Below, piece by piece: positions 26,038-38,048 of a DNA stretch of 64,000 nucleotides. Position numbers and translations under genes: made by a program. Every line of letters starts with the position of its first letter. The first letter of the stretch is position 1. Source of the DNA: Sphingobacterium mizutaii (GTDB taxonomy: Bacteria > Bacteroidota > Bacteroidia > Sphingobacteriales > Sphingobacteriaceae). The stretch lies in assembly GCF_900187125.1 (NCBI RefSeq), contig NZ_LT906468.1, positions 2,232,001 through 2,296,000 on the forward strand, written 5' to 3'. The notes beneath the pieces are model-generated. The model searched no databases. It was not told the DNA's origin and saw nothing but the letters and a program-made list of their open reading frames with translations.

Positions 26038-27024
26038 ATGAAGTTAAAATTTGATGGGTTTATAATAGCCTTAATTTTCATGATAATCCTTGCCTATGTC
26101 TTTCCGGATGTTGCGGGTTATTTAGATGGCAAGTTTTTGGATGCCTTGATCAGTGTAGGAGTGGCATTAGTGTTCTTCTTTTACGGCTTGAAACTTAGTT
26201 TCAACGAAATCAAGGACGGAATGAAAAACTGGAAACTACATTTATCCGTGCAGCTTTTCACCTTTGGTTTATTTCCTTTACTTGTCCTGCTGTTCCGTCC
26301 ATTGGTACATACCGAGACACAGGAGCAATTTTGGCTTTCCTTCTATTTCTTGGCCGCACTACCTTCAACCGTAACTTCATCTGTTGTTATGGTATCCATC
26401 GCTCGGGGAAACGTTCCTGCCGCCATCTTTAATGCTTCTATTTCTGGATTAATCGGTGTAGCGATCACCCCGTTGTTGATGCACTTCTTTTTAGAAGTGG
26501 GAGAGGTCAATGTGTTTGGGGAGTTGTATATAGGACTTTTATTTGAAGTATTACTTCCGGTAATTTTAGGATTGTTGATCCAGCCATATTGGGGTAAATG
26601 GGCCCATAAATATGGCAAAGCCTTATCCAATTTTGATAAAGGGGTAGTTCTGCTGATTGTGTATAGCAGTTTCTCGGAATCCTTTATGAATGATATCTTC
26701 AGTACCATTGGAACGACTTACTTAGCTAGCTTATTTATCGCTGTAATTGCGCTGTTCTTTACGGTTTATCTGATTATTCTGCTGTTGGTTCGCTATGTGT
26801 TGAAGTTCAATCGTGAAGATAGAATTTCTGGATTATTCTGTGGGTCAAAGAAGTCGCTTACACATGGCAGTGTTTTCTCTAAATTTTTGTTCGCTAATAA
26901 CCCTAAATTAGGGCTATATATATTGCCATTGATGATCTATCATGCCTTTCAGATTTTTGTAGTTACTATTATAGCACAACGCTTAGGAAATCAGAAAGAT
27001 GAGGGTATGTTAACAAAAAAGTAA
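26038..27024 (+). CDS. Bile acid:sodium symporter-family transporter (SBF-like, YfeH type)
   Basis: A 328-residue inner-membrane protein with about ten hydrophobic helices. Conserved SBF-like features include LVFFFYGLKLSFNEI, the crossover stretch LAALPSTVTSSVVMVSIARGN and GLFCGSKKSLTHGS. These match the PF13593 (YfeH/RCH1-like) group, whose natural substrates are unclear; some members affect calcium uptake. It is followed by a cation efflux gene with its own promoter box. Confidence 0.9.
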   Translation: MKLKFDGFIIALIFMIILAYVFPDVAGYLDGKFLDALISVGVALVFFFYGLKLSFNEIKDGMKNWKLHLSVQLFTFGLFPLLVLLFRPLVHTETQEQFWLSFYFLAALPSTVTSSVVMVSIARGNVPAAIFNASISGLIGVAITPLLMHFFLEVGEVNVFGELYIGLLFEVLLPVILGLLIQPYWGKWAHKYGKALSNFDKGVVLLIVYSSFSESFMNDIFSTIGTTYLASLFIAVIALFFTVYLIILLLVRYVLKFNREDRISGLFCGSKKSLTHGSVFSKFLFANNPKLGLYILPLMIYHAFQIFVVTIIAQRLGNQKDEGMLTKK

Positions 27025-27046
27025 TAAATACTATTTCTTAATTAAT

Positions 27047-27054
27047 TATTTTTG
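27047..27054 (+). promoter_or_regulatory. Promoter -7 box of the cation efflux gene
   Basis: TATTTTTG followed by CG, 19 bp before the ATG at 27073; a short leader. Confidence 0.5.
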
Positions 27055-27072
27055 CGATTCAAATTTAGCGTT

Positions 27073-28053
27073 ATGAATAGGCAAATGAGGTTGGTTTTGT
27101 TATCCTTGATTACAGGTATCGTATTGATGCTGATCAAGTTTGTTGCCTATTTTATTACGGAATCCAATGCAATCTTCTCCGATGCCGCCGAAAGTATAGT
27201 CAATATTGTCGCTTCTGGTTTCGCATATTACAGTATTTACCTAGCTGCTCAGCCCAAAGACGAAAACCATCCCTATGGACATGGAAAGGTAGAATTCTTC
27301 TCCGTTTTTGTCGAAGGTGGGATGATCTTTATCGCTGGTAGCATTATCCTGATCAAATCCATTTATGCTATTTTCTCACCTCAACCCTTAAATAACGTAG
27401 AGGAGGGTATGTACTTGATCTTAGCAACATCCTTGATAAACTTTGGAGTTGGATTTTACCTGATGAAAAGGGGTAAAGCCTTACGCTCATTGACTATTGA
27501 AGCTGATGGTAAGCATTTGCAGGTAGACGCCTACAGTTCCATCGGTTTGATTGCGGGATTACTTTTGATGAAGCTGACTGGCTTGGCATGGATCGATTTG
27601 GCTCTATCCTTTGTTCTAGGTGCTTTTATCTTGTACAATGGCTATAAGTTGTTGAGGAAATCGATTTCAGGACTGATGGATGAATCTGATGCGGAGGTAA
27701 TCGAAGAGGTGGTCGCTATTCTGAACCAGAACCGTAAAGCAGAATGGATCGACGTGCATAACTTGCGTGTACAACGTTATGGACAAGAACTTCATATCGA
27801 CTGCCATTTAACCTTGCCCAATTACTATGATCTTAATCAAGTACATGACAGTATCTCTGATTTTGACTCTCTATTAAACGATAATCTAGAATCCAAAACG
27901 GAATTCTTTATCCATGCAGACCCTTGCATGCCTGAATGTTGCCATTATTGCAACGTAGAAAACTGCCCCATCCGTTCCGAACCCTTCTCTAAACATATAG
28001 ATTGGAACATCGTCAATGTCACCAAGAATATGAAACACTTTAGGAAAGCCTAA
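27073..28053 (+). CDS. Cation diffusion facilitator (metal efflux)
   Basis: About 326 residues from ATG 27073. Six membrane helices are followed by a cytosolic domain. Metal-site motifs are AIFSDAAES in helix 2 and DGKHLQVDAYSS in helix 5, with HPYGHGKVEF in the loop between helices 2 and 3. The C-terminal domain ends with a cysteine-rich tail (DPCMPECCHYCNVENCPI) that is not in every CDF member and may sense or bind metal. It should export Zn, Fe, Mn or Co in exchange for protons; the metal cannot be read from sequence. Confidence 0.9.
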   Translation: MNRQMRLVLLSLITGIVLMLIKFVAYFITESNAIFSDAAESIVNIVASGFAYYSIYLAAQPKDENHPYGHGKVEFFSVFVEGGMIFIAGSIILIKSIYAIFSPQPLNNVEEGMYLILATSLINFGVGFYLMKRGKALRSLTIEADGKHLQVDAYSSIGLIAGLLLMKLTGLAWIDLALSFVLGAFILYNGYKLLRKSISGLMDESDAEVIEEVVAILNQNRKAEWIDVHNLRVQRYGQELHIDCHLTLPNYYDLNQVHDSISDFDSLLNDNLESKTEFFIHADPCMPECCHYCNVENCPIRSEPFSKHIDWNIVNVTKNMKHFRKA

Positions 28054-28189
28054 GGAATACCATATATTTTTAGGGAGAAAACCGCAGATCTTGCTATTAT
28101 TTCCTCTGTTTTGTCAGGATATTATGGTCTTTTTCGCTAGCCTTGTGTCTTAATTCTCAAAAAGGTATCTTTATTAAAAACCAATTTAT

Positions 28190-28684
28190 ATGAAAATCTA
28201 CAGCTTATTCGCAGCCTTATTGATGTTTATTCAGGTTTCTTTTGCACAGTCTGGACAGACTGAGGTTGCAAAAGTCTTAGATCAGTGGCATGCTGCCGCT
28301 GGAAAGGCAAATTTTAAGGAATATTTTGACCTGATGGATGCCAATTCGGTATTCATTGGTACAGATGCCACCGAGCGTTGGGACAAACAGGAATTTATGG
28401 ATTATGCAAGGCCACATTTTGATAAAGGCAAAGCTTGGAACTTCAGTAGTTTGGAGAGAAACATAGAAATTTCTGAAGATGGTAAAACCGCATGGATAGA
28501 TGAATTGTTAAATACACAAATGAAGATCTGTAGAGGTTCGGGCGTTTTAGTCCTTAAAGATGGAAGATGGCTGATCAAGCAATATGTACTTTCCATGACT
28601 GTACCTAATGAATTGGCTGATGAAGTGGTGAAAATGAAAACCGATCTAGAAGATCAAATAATTGAAGAATTAAAACTTAAATAA
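28190..28684 (+). CDS. Secreted NTF2-like (DUF4440-type) protein
   Basis: A 164-residue protein with a signal peptide (MKIYSLFAALLMFIQVSFAQ). The NTF2-like core follows: LDQWHAAAGKANFKEYFDLMDANSVFIGTDATERWDKQEF, then GSGVLVLKDGRWLIKQYVLS. It belongs to the DUF4440/SnoaL-like secreted group in Bacteroidota. The substrate is unknown. It is 8 bp before an acetyltransferase gene and probably co-transcribed with it. Confidence 0.83.
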   Translation: MKIYSLFAALLMFIQVSFAQSGQTEVAKVLDQWHAAAGKANFKEYFDLMDANSVFIGTDATERWDKQEFMDYARPHFDKGKAWNFSSLERNIEISEDGKTAWIDELLNTQMKICRGSGVLVLKDGRWLIKQYVLSMTVPNELADEVVKMKTDLEDQIIEELKLK

Positions 28685-28692
28685 AGATTAAT

Positions 28693-28974
28693 ATGTTAGT
28701 GAAACACGAAGAAAATGGAAATAAGGGATCATTTGTAGCAGTGGAAGACGGCAAAACAATAGGCGAAATGACCTATTCCAAAGCTGGACCTGGTAAAATC
28801 ATTATCGACCATACCGAGGTAGATCCAGAAGAAAAAGGAAAAGGAATTGGTTCTGTTTTATTGAACAAAGCAGTTGAGCACGCTAGGGATAACAAAATGA
28901 AAATAATGCCTTTATGTCCATTTGCTAAGGCACAGTTTGATCGTGATGTCAATATTCGCGATGTTCTGTTTTAA
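28693..28974 (+). CDS. Short GNAT-like acetyltransferase (YjdJ type)
   Basis: A 93-residue protein of the small Gcn5-related group. The acetyl-CoA loop is EEKGKGIGSVLL, followed by AVEHARDNKMKIMPLCPFAK. Members are shorter than usual GNATs, and their targets are uncertain. It is the second of three closely spaced genes (28190, 28693, 29001). Confidence 0.87.
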   Translation: MLVKHEENGNKGSFVAVEDGKTIGEMTYSKAGPGKIIIDHTEVDPEEKGKGIGSVLLNKAVEHARDNKMKIMPLCPFAKAQFDRDVNIRDVLF

Positions 28975-29000
28975 TTGATAAACATTCAAAATCAACAATT

Positions 29001-29657
29001 ATGAAAGCAGTTGTCATAGGTGCTACGGGCGCAACAGGTAGGGAATTGGTCCTTCAATTGTTGTCCAATCCAAAAGTGGATTCGGTCAATGTATTGGTTA
29101 GGAGACCGTTTTTTACGCCTGACCCCAAATTACATGAGGTAATTGTTGATTTTGATCGTTTAGAAGATTTCAGCCATTTTATCATCGGTGATGTTGCTTT
29201 CTCAACGATGGGCACCACCTTGAAAGATGCGGGCGGCAAAGAACAGCAATGGGTGGTGGATTATGATTATCAATTGAAGTTTGCTGCTTTATGCAAACTC
29301 AATAGGTTCCATACCTTTGTGCTGCTTTCGTCTGCCCAAGCGAATAAGAACTCCCGATTCTTTTATACCAAAATGAAAGGATTGTTGGAAGAGGGGATCA
29401 AAGCACTGAATTTCCCGAAATTAATAATAGTTAGGCCAGGTCCTATAGATCGCCCCAATACCAAAAGGAAGGGCGAACAGTATGCAGTCAGCACCCTTAA
29501 GTTTTTGAATAAGTTGGGTTTATTTAAATTATATAAACCAATCAGTACGATGTTTCTGGCGAGGGCGATCATGGATGCTGCATTTGAGGACAAGGATGGT
29601 TTGATCGACATCTATAATCCCAAAGAGATCTGGGGCGAATTAGGAGAAAAAGCTTAG
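29001..29657 (+). CDS. NAD(P)-binding atypical SDR protein (HTATIP2-like)
   Basis: A 218-residue Rossmann protein. The dinucleotide loop is GATGATGRELV, typical of atypical short-chain dehydrogenases. FSTMGTTLKDAGG and FVLLSSAQAN follow the TIP30/HTATIP2-like pattern. The serine in SSAQAN and YTKMKG stand where the SDR Ser-Tyr-Lys would be. The substrate is unknown. Confidence 0.85.
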   Translation: MKAVVIGATGATGRELVLQLLSNPKVDSVNVLVRRPFFTPDPKLHEVIVDFDRLEDFSHFIIGDVAFSTMGTTLKDAGGKEQQWVVDYDYQLKFAALCKLNRFHTFVLLSSAQANKNSRFFYTKMKGLLEEGIKALNFPKLIIVRPGPIDRPNTKRKGEQYAVSTLKFLNKLGLFKLYKPISTMFLARAIMDAAFEDKDGLIDIYNPKEIWGELGEKA

Positions 29658-29838
29658 ATCATCTCTGTAATTCCTGTTATTCTATTGAATTAAGACAAAG
29701 ATTTTTGATAAACCATCATTATTTCGGCTTTTATGGCTATTTAAAATTCATTTTATTATCTTTAGGCGAATTTTAAAAAAGAGGCTTATCAACTCTTTGA
29801 ATTTCACTATTAATTGCAAAATAATATCATTTCAATAG

Positions 29839-32058
<2,220 letters not shown>

Positions 32059-32074
32059 AATTTCGGAATAATAT

Positions 32075-32110
32075 CAAAAGCCCTTGCTAATTATTAGCAA
32101 GGGCTTTTTT
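32075..32110 (+). terminator. Terminator behind icd
   Basis: AAAAGCCCTTGCTAA pairs with TTAGCAAGGGCTTTT and more T residues follow. Confidence 0.9.
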
Positions 32111-32202
32111 TGTTGTTTTAGAAAATGATTCCACGGTATATTATTGCCATTTTGCGTATTATTCGTTATTTTTAGTTAGTAAAACAACATAAACCTATAT
32201 CA

Positions 32203-33054
32203 ATGAGCAATAACAGTAGAAGAAATTTTTTGCAGCGCAGTGCTTTGGGAGCTGCAGCAGTATTGACAAGCCCGAGTTGGTTAACAGCGAGTGCTGATTC
32301 TAAAGATCTGGATTTAGCAGATCAAAACAGTTTGAAATTAGGAATTGCCGGCTATAGTTTTGTTAACTTCAATTTGGATCAGTCCCTTGCCATGATGAAA
32401 AGAATGGATGTAAAGTATCTTTGCATCAAAGATTTTCACCTGCCTTTGAATAGTACTGCCGAACAGATCGCAGCTTTCCATAAAAAACTGGCTGAGGCAA
32501 ATGTTACTGGTTATGCCGTTGGACCAATCTATATGAAGACAGAAGCTGAAATTGATAAAGCTTTTGATTATTGTAAGCGCGTTGGTGTGAATCTTATGAT
32601 AGGTATTCCTGAAATCAAAGATCTTCCTTATGTGGCCAAAAAAGCTAAAGAGAACAATATCAAGTTTGGTATCCATAACCATGGACCTGAGGATAAGATT
32701 TATCCGAATGCTACCGTTATTTGGAACCACATCAAAGATTTAGATAAAAACCTAGGGATGTGTTTTGATATGGGGCATGATACTAGGGATGGGCAAGATG
32801 CCATTAAAGATTATGTGAAATACAAGGATCGCATATTCGATATTCACTTGAAAAATGTGACGGCTGCTGATGCTAAAGGTACAACCTGTGAATTGGGTAG
32901 AGGGGTGATCGATATTCCTGCTTTTGTAAGGGCATTATTGAAGAATAAATATCCAGGTTGCTGCAGTATAGAATTTGAAAAAGACATGAAGGATCCTTTG
33001 GCTGGAATTGCTGAGTCAGTAGGGTATTTTAGAGGAGTGCTTAGCGCTGTCTAA
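32203..33054 (+). CDS. Exported sugar phosphate isomerase/epimerase-like TIM-barrel protein
   Basis: A 283-residue protein with a twin-arginine-like signal (SRRNFLQRSALGAAAVL). The AP endonuclease 2/xylose isomerase-like barrel follows, with metal ligands suggested by FGIHNHGPED, MCFDMGHDTR, DIHLKN and SIEFEKD. Secreted members of this family in Bacteroidota belong to sugar or inositol degradation, often as 3-ketoglycoside hydrolases or isomerases. The substrate is not clear, and no sugar operon is next to it. Confidence 0.88.
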   Translation: MSNNSRRNFLQRSALGAAAVLTSPSWLTASADSKDLDLADQNSLKLGIAGYSFVNFNLDQSLAMMKRMDVKYLCIKDFHLPLNSTAEQIAAFHKKLAEANVTGYAVGPIYMKTEAEIDKAFDYCKRVGVNLMIGIPEIKDLPYVAKKAKENNIKFGIHNHGPEDKIYPNATVIWNHIKDLDKNLGMCFDMGHDTRDGQDAIKDYVKYKDRIFDIHLKNVTAADAKGTTCELGRGVIDIPAFVRALLKNKYPGCCSIEFEKDMKDPLAGIAESVGYFRGVLSAV

Positions 33055-33077
33055 GGATAAATTCCAAGATCATTTAC

Positions 33078-33108
33078 AAAGGAATAATCAAATTGATTAT
33101 TCCTTTTT
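33078..33108 (+). terminator. Terminator
   Basis: AAAGGAATAATCAA mirrors TTGATTATTCCTTT; more T residues follow. Confidence 0.75.
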
Positions 33109-33255
33109 GTTTTTATAATATTTTATGGGCATTTCATTTACATTTTTAATTGCGCTTATTGAAACTTAATAATTTATCAAATGTTTAATATTAAGCGTAT
33201 GTTAAGTTATTTGAATCTAAAAATTAGGTAAATTAGCATATATAAACCTTTGTGT

Positions 33256-34599
33256 ATGAAAATCATAATTCTATTATTGCTGAACATCATGTTCTTGCAT
33301 AGTTATGCGCAAAGAAGTTTTTCATTGATTAATCCCAAAAAGAATTCCTTCAAATTTGATCTAAGTGGTAATCTGGTGATTATCCCAGTCAAAGTAAATG
33401 GGGTTGAACTTTCCTTTTTATTGGATACCGGTGTCAAAGAAACTATTCTCTTTGCCACTCCTCAGGATTCTGTCCCATTGGAAAATGTTTCCAAGGTTAA
33501 GTTTTCGGGCATTGGTATCGAAGATGGCGTTGAAGGGATTATGGCAGTCGGTAATGAGCTATTGGTCGGAAATACCTTGATCGATAGCTTGCATAATATT
33601 TACGTTGTGAATGGAGATGACCTTGACCTATCAAGTCATATCGGTGTGCCTATTAATGGAATTTTAGGAAGCCACTTTTTTGAAGATTACATGATTAAGG
33701 TCGATTACCTAAAGAAAAGAATAAGTATTTATGACGCTTATGAATATCCAGAAAAGCTGACGAATAAATTTACTAGACTTCCTGTCCTACTTGAAAGGAG
33801 CAGACCTTATGTTCATATTGACGTTGATTTAGGAACCCGAAAAGTAGAAGATGCCAAGATGCTGGTGGACATGGGAAATTCAGATGGCATGTTGGTTTTT
33901 CCTTTTTTGCTTGATTCTTTCGAAGTCCATGAACCAAGTATATATGATTTTATCGGAAGGGGGTTCAACGGACTGATCTTTGGAAAGAGGAATAGGATAG
34001 AGGGTTTTGATTGGTCAGGTTTTTATATCAAGGAACCCATTGTTTCCTATCCAGACTCCAATGCTGTCCATGCAGCAAAGCTTGCTGTCAATCGTGTCGG
34101 TTCCATCGGTAACCAGGTCTTACAGCACTTCCATGTTCTGATCAATTACCCAAAGAATGAAATATATCTTAAGAAGAATAGAAATTTTGGAAAGAAATTC
34201 GAAATTAACATGTCTGGAATGGAGATCAAACATGATGGACTGGAATGGACCAAGAGAAGGATTACGACAAACATCGGTAAGAGAGACTCAGAAAACCCCA
34301 ATTCTGGAATCAATGTTTACAATTATGAAGAATTCAAATATGAATTCACGCTGAGGCCTATCTATAAAATAGCAAGTGTAAGAGAAGGTTCACCAGCGGA
34401 TTTAGCGGGAATAAAAGTGGATGATGAATTGCTTAAAATAAATGGTAGTAATGCCCAAAGTATGAAATTGAAGCAAATAATAGGAAAATTAATGCATAAA
34501 GATGGAGAAGAAATTCGATTGGTGCTTTTGCGGGGAACCGAGGAAGTCAAAGCTCAGTTTATTCTGAAGGATCCCATTCCTTTTAAGAAATATCAATAA
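33256..34599 (+). CDS. Secreted aspartyl-protease-like protein with C-terminal PDZ domain
   Basis: About 447 residues from ATG 33256, with a signal peptide ending SYAQ. Two retropepsin-like halves are visible: LSFLLDTGVKETILF (active DTG) with NGILGSHFFEDY, and AKMLVDMGNSDGMLVF, where the second motif is DMG rather than DTG or DSG. A PDZ domain (about 370-445) has ASVREGSPADLAGIKVDDELLKINGSNA. This resembles the Bacteroidota aspartyl protease/PDZ proteins of the periplasm. The altered second motif leaves activity open. Confidence 0.88.
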   Translation: MKIIILLLLNIMFLHSYAQRSFSLINPKKNSFKFDLSGNLVIIPVKVNGVELSFLLDTGVKETILFATPQDSVPLENVSKVKFSGIGIEDGVEGIMAVGNELLVGNTLIDSLHNIYVVNGDDLDLSSHIGVPINGILGSHFFEDYMIKVDYLKKRISIYDAYEYPEKLTNKFTRLPVLLERSRPYVHIDVDLGTRKVEDAKMLVDMGNSDGMLVFPFLLDSFEVHEPSIYDFIGRGFNGLIFGKRNRIEGFDWSGFYIKEPIVSYPDSNAVHAAKLAVNRVGSIGNQVLQHFHVLINYPKNEIYLKKNRNFGKKFEINMSGMEIKHDGLEWTKRRITTNIGKRDSENPNSGINVYNYEEFKYEFTLRPIYKIASVREGSPADLAGIKVDDELLKINGSNAQSMKLKQIIGKLMHKDGEEIRLVLLRGTEEVKAQFILKDPIPFKKYQ

Positions 34600-34627
34600 A
34601 AAAGCCTTGAGATTCTCAAGGCTTTTT
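34596..34627. terminator. Bidirectional terminator
   Basis: AAAAAGCCTTGAGA and TCTCAAGGCTTTTT form a strong hairpin between the PDZ protein gene and accA. The stop codon of the former overlaps its left edge. Confidence 0.85.
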
Positions 34628-34629
34628 CT

Positions 34630-35583
34630 TTATTCGTTTACAACTCCCATTTTGCTGAATTTGTCGATTCGTTCAGTAACTAGTGTATCTTTATCCTTAG
34701 CACCTAGAATAGTTAGGTCTGAAAGGATTTTGTTTTTTACGTTTAGTGCAGTAGCCTCAGGATCTTGATGTGCACCGCCGATAGGTTCTTCGATAATACC
34801 ATTAATCAGTCCATTACCAAGCATGTCCTCTGCAGTTAATTTTAAGGCCTCTGCGGCTCTTTCTTTCTGATCCCAGCTTCTCCATAAGATAGAAGAACAA
34901 GACTCCGGAGAGATCACAGAATACCATGTATTTTGCAACATATAAACTTTATCTCCGATTCCGATACCTAAAGCACCACCGGAAGCACCTTCACCAATAA
35001 CGATACAGATGATCGGCACCTTCAGAACAGACATCTCAAGTAAGTTTCTTGCGATAGCCTCGCCTTGTCCACGCTCTTCAGCTTCTAATCCAGGATAAGC
35101 TCCCATGGTATCGATTAAAGTTACAACTGGTTTGTTGAACTTCTCAGCCATCTTCATCAGGCGAAGCGCTTTTCTATATCCCTCTGGGTTCGCCATACCG
35201 AAATTACGGAATTGACGCTCCTTAGTGTTCTTTCCTTTTTGGTGACCAATAACCATTACAGATTGACCGCCAATGGTAGCAAAACCACCTACAATAGCTT
35301 TATCATCACGTACGTTTCTATCTCCATGCAACTCTATAAAGTCATCACAGATCAAGTCAATATAATCGAATGTTTGTGGTCTATCAGGATGTCTGGACAT
35401 CTGAACTTTTTGCCAGCCAGTCATATTGCTATACACCTCAACTTTTGTTTGCTCTAGTTTTTCTTCCAATTCACGAACTGTTGCGCCCATATCTACTTTG
35501 GTTTTTTCTTCTACTTGTTTCACCTTTTCGATTTGCGTTTGTAGATCAGCAATCGGCTTTTCAAAATCAAATGTTGTTTCCAT
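34630..35583 (-). CDS. accA: Acetyl-CoA carboxylase carboxyltransferase subunit alpha
   Basis: A 317-residue subunit of the enzyme that makes malonyl-CoA for fatty acid synthesis. Family marks are [16 protein letters not shown] at the start, [45 protein letters not shown] and [13 protein letters not shown]. Length is standard. The gene stands alone, apart from accD, as is common. Confidence 0.97.
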   Translation of the reverse strand: METTFDFEKPIADLQTQIEKVKQVEEKTKVDMGATVRELEEKLEQTKVEVYSNMTGWQKVQMSRHPDRPQTFDYIDLICDDFIELHGDRNVRDDKAIVGGFATIGGQSVMVIGHQKGKNTKERQFRNFGMANPEGYRKALRLMKMAEKFNKPVVTLIDTMGAYPGLEAEERGQGEAIARNLLEMSVLKVPIICIVIGEGASGGALGIGIGDKVYMLQNTWYSVISPESCSSILWRSWDQKERAAEALKLTAEDMLGNGLINGIIEEPIGGAHQDPEATALNVKNKILSDLTILGAKDKDTLVTERIDKFSKMGVVNE

Positions 35584-35773
35584 AATTACCTGTTTGGTGT
35601 CATTAAAGCGGTAGCTAAGTTACTTGTTTTTTAAGAATTATAAAATGTTATTTAATCATTAAGGAAAGATAAACACTGCCTAAAACTATTTAGTGGTTGA
35701 TAATTAGCGATATAACAAAATCTAGTTCATTCTTGTTTTGTGTTGTATATAAAAAAATAATATATTCAAGACC

Positions 35774-36655
35774 ATGAATGCAGCTGCCGCAGAAAATAAA
35801 CCAAAAATTCCTTGGGTATTTATTGGAAAAGTCCTTCTTGTGATCATCATAATTGCTCTACACATCAATTTTGAATATGATATCGAGAAAAGGAAAATAT
35901 TAGCCCAATTCCTAAAAGGGCTGTATTCCTTCTTGATCCCTAGTATCGTGCTTTCCATGTTCCGCTTTATTGTGATCATGCTTTATAATGCACGTGATTC
36001 TCAAAAAAGGGAGCGAGGAAACTTTGTTCTAGGCATCAATAGGCTTACTGCTGTATTGAATACCGTATTTTTTGTAATAGCCATCATGACAGCCTTTGGA
36101 ATCAATCCCAAAGACTTTATCACCAGCATAACCATTGTGGCGATGGCCATTGCCGTGATCTTTAAAGATTACATCACCAATATGATCTCTGGATTAATTG
36201 TGATGTTCTCTGAGCAATTGTCCGTAGGGGATAGGATTAAGGTGGGGGAGCACAAGGGTAGGATTATTGACATTACCTTTGCCAATCTTGTTTTACAAGA
36301 TGAAGAAGACGATATCGTCATGGTTCCAAACAACTTGGTATTTACGGCTACTTTCATGAACCTATCTGCTCATCAATCCAGTCTTTTTACCGTTAAATTC
36401 GAACTTCCATTAGAAGTTTCCCTTCATATTGAAGAATTAGAAGAACATTTAAGACTGAGTTTGACAACACATCCGAACTTGGAAATCAAAGAAGATGAAT
36501 TTCAGGTGAAGGTCTTGGAAATAGGAAAGGATTATGTCCGCTATAAATTGGATCTTTATGCTGTCACCAACAGCAATAGAATGCACAGGAACATTGAGAA
36601 TGAGATTTTGAAAGAGATTATCAAATTCGAAAGGAATATCCTTAAATCTTCCTAA
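35774..36655 (+). CDS. Mechanosensitive ion channel family protein (MscS type)
   Basis: A 293-residue membrane protein. Three helices (about 12-32, 50-70, 90-112) are followed by the pore-lining helix with VAMAIAVIFKDYITNMISGLIVMFSEQL. The MscS beta domain follows with VGDRIKVGEHKGRIIDITFANLVL and DDIVMVPNNLVF. It should act as a small-conductance safety valve in the inner membrane. Its 3' end overlaps the coaA end by 14 bp on the opposite strand. Confidence 0.92.
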   Translation: MNAAAAENKPKIPWVFIGKVLLVIIIIALHINFEYDIEKRKILAQFLKGLYSFLIPSIVLSMFRFIVIMLYNARDSQKRERGNFVLGINRLTAVLNTVFFVIAIMTAFGINPKDFITSITIVAMAIAVIFKDYITNMISGLIVMFSEQLSVGDRIKVGEHKGRIIDITFANLVLQDEEDDIVMVPNNLVFTATFMNLSAHQSSLFTVKFELPLEVSLHIEELEEHLRLSLTTHPNLEIKEDEFQVKVLEIGKDYVRYKLDLYAVTNSNRMHRNIENEILKEIIKFERNILKSS

Positions 36656-37586
36656 CCTTTACACGCTTAATAAAGTGCTCTGAACCTTTCTTCAAGATCA
36701 GGTCAGCTCTATATCGGGTGGGAAGGATGTTTTCATGTAGGTTAGGCTTATTGATCTCATTCCAGATATGCTTTGCCATTTCAAAACTTTCCTCTTCCGA
36801 TAAATTAGCATACTTATGAAAATAAGAAGCAGAGTTTTGGAAAGCTGTGGCTCTCAGGGATTCAAAACGGTCGATATACCATTTCACGATATTTTTCTCA
36901 TCAGCATCCACGTAGATGGAGTAATCAAAAAAATCAGAAACGAAGACCCCATTCTTTCTTGAATTAACCTGCAAAACATTGATACCTTCCACGATGAGGA
37001 CATCCGGCTGAGAAATCACTAATTTTTCATTGCTCAATACATCATATTCCAAGTGGGAATATAAAGGTACAGTTACCTGAGATTTGCCTGATTTGATGTC
37101 CGCAAGAAACTGCATTAGTTTCTTGGTGTCATAGCTTTCAGGGAATCCCTTTCTGTTCAGGATATTGCGCTTAATTAACTCCTTGTTTGGATATAGAAAC
37201 CCATCTGTTGTTACCAGTTCTACCTTTGGTTTATTTGGTAATAGCGAAAGGACTTTGGTCAAAACCCTAGCCGTAGTACTTTTACCCACTGCTACCGAAC
37301 CGGCAATACCAATGATAAAGGGAAGTTTTTGATGGTTTCTCTTGAAAAAAACATTGCTCTTAGAGTGAAGCTCCTGAAAGTTATGGATATGAACCTCCAG
37401 TAAATGAGCCAATGGGATATAGATATCCTCAATTTCATCCATTGTCAATGGCTCATTTAGGGCATGCAATTGATCTAAATCTTTCTCTTGAATGGAATGG
37501 CTCAACTGGCCATTCAACCTTTTCCATTGTTCTCGAGTAAAGTTTTGGAACGGACTTGTAAAAGTATGTTCGCTGATTAAGGGCAT
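36642..37586 (-). CDS. coaA: Pantothenate kinase, type I
   Basis: A 314-residue kinase that makes 4'-phosphopantothenate, the first committed step to coenzyme A. The P-loop is GIAGSVAVGKST, and other conserved blocks are LVTTDGFLYPN, RKGFPESYD and VLIVEGINVLQ. Length fits the bacterial CoaA family. It links functionally to panD at 17523, though not in one operon. It is convergent with the MscS gene, with a 14-bp overlap. Confidence 0.96.
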   Translation of the reverse strand: MPLISEHTFTSPFQNFTREQWKRLNGQLSHSIQEKDLDQLHALNEPLTMDEIEDIYIPLAHLLEVHIHNFQELHSKSNVFFKRNHQKLPFIIGIAGSVAVGKSTTARVLTKVLSLLPNKPKVELVTTDGFLYPNKELIKRNILNRKGFPESYDTKKLMQFLADIKSGKSQVTVPLYSHLEYDVLSNEKLVISQPDVLIVEGINVLQVNSRKNGVFVSDFFDYSIYVDADEKNIVKWYIDRFESLRATAFQNSASYFHKYANLSEEESFEMAKHIWNEINKPNLHENILPTRYRADLILKKGSEHFIKRVKVRKI

Positions 37587-37619
37587 AGCAATTTATTTTT
37601 TCAAGTCGCAAATATACAA

Positions 37620-38048
37620 TCAAGAAATGTCTTTTTCTCGCATTGTATCAATTAGATTACTTTCTATCACGATAGGGTTCATTAACATCTTATGCACCGG
37701 ACATTTCTCACCTATGGCATATAATCTTCTTTTTTGTTCTTCATCCAAGTCGCCTTCGATAAAGATATTGCATTTGATATAAGTAGTTTGTTGCTGTTCA
37801 CTCCTTTGGACCTCGCTTGATACCTTAATATCAATCTTGTCTACTTTCCATTCCTTACGGTTTGCATACATCCGCATGGTAATTGCCTTGCAGGCGCCTA
37901 CCGAGGAAAGCAATAATTGAGTCGGAGCCAAACCTTTGTTTTGACCACCAACTTCAATGGGTTCATCTGCTAAAATATTTAAATCTTCATAGGAAATAGT
38001 TGTTGTATAACTAGTTTCTCCAATACTCACTAATACTTCATTTGCCAT
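37620..38048 (-). CDS. OsmC-family protein
   Basis: A 142-residue protein with the OsmC/Ohr layout. The first redox residue is in SSVGACKAITMRMYA, and the second in IGEKCPVHKML. Both cysteines are conserved, so peroxidase activity towards organic hydroperoxides is likely. Its start overlaps the mgsA stop by 11 bp, so the two are co-translated. Methylglyoxal and peroxide stress may be handled together (inference). Confidence 0.92.
   Translation of the reverse strand: MANEVLVSIGETSYTTTISYEDLNILADEPIEVGGQNKGLAPTQLLLSSVGACKAITMRMYANRKEWKVDKIDIKVSSEVQRSEQQQTTYIKCNIFIEGDLDEEQKRRLYAIGEKCPVHKMLMNPIVIESNLIDTMREKDIS

Noticed and set aside
28190..29657. NTF2-like, GNAT and SDR genes as a biosynthetic cluster
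   Set aside because: Small general families with normal spacing; nothing links them to a product.
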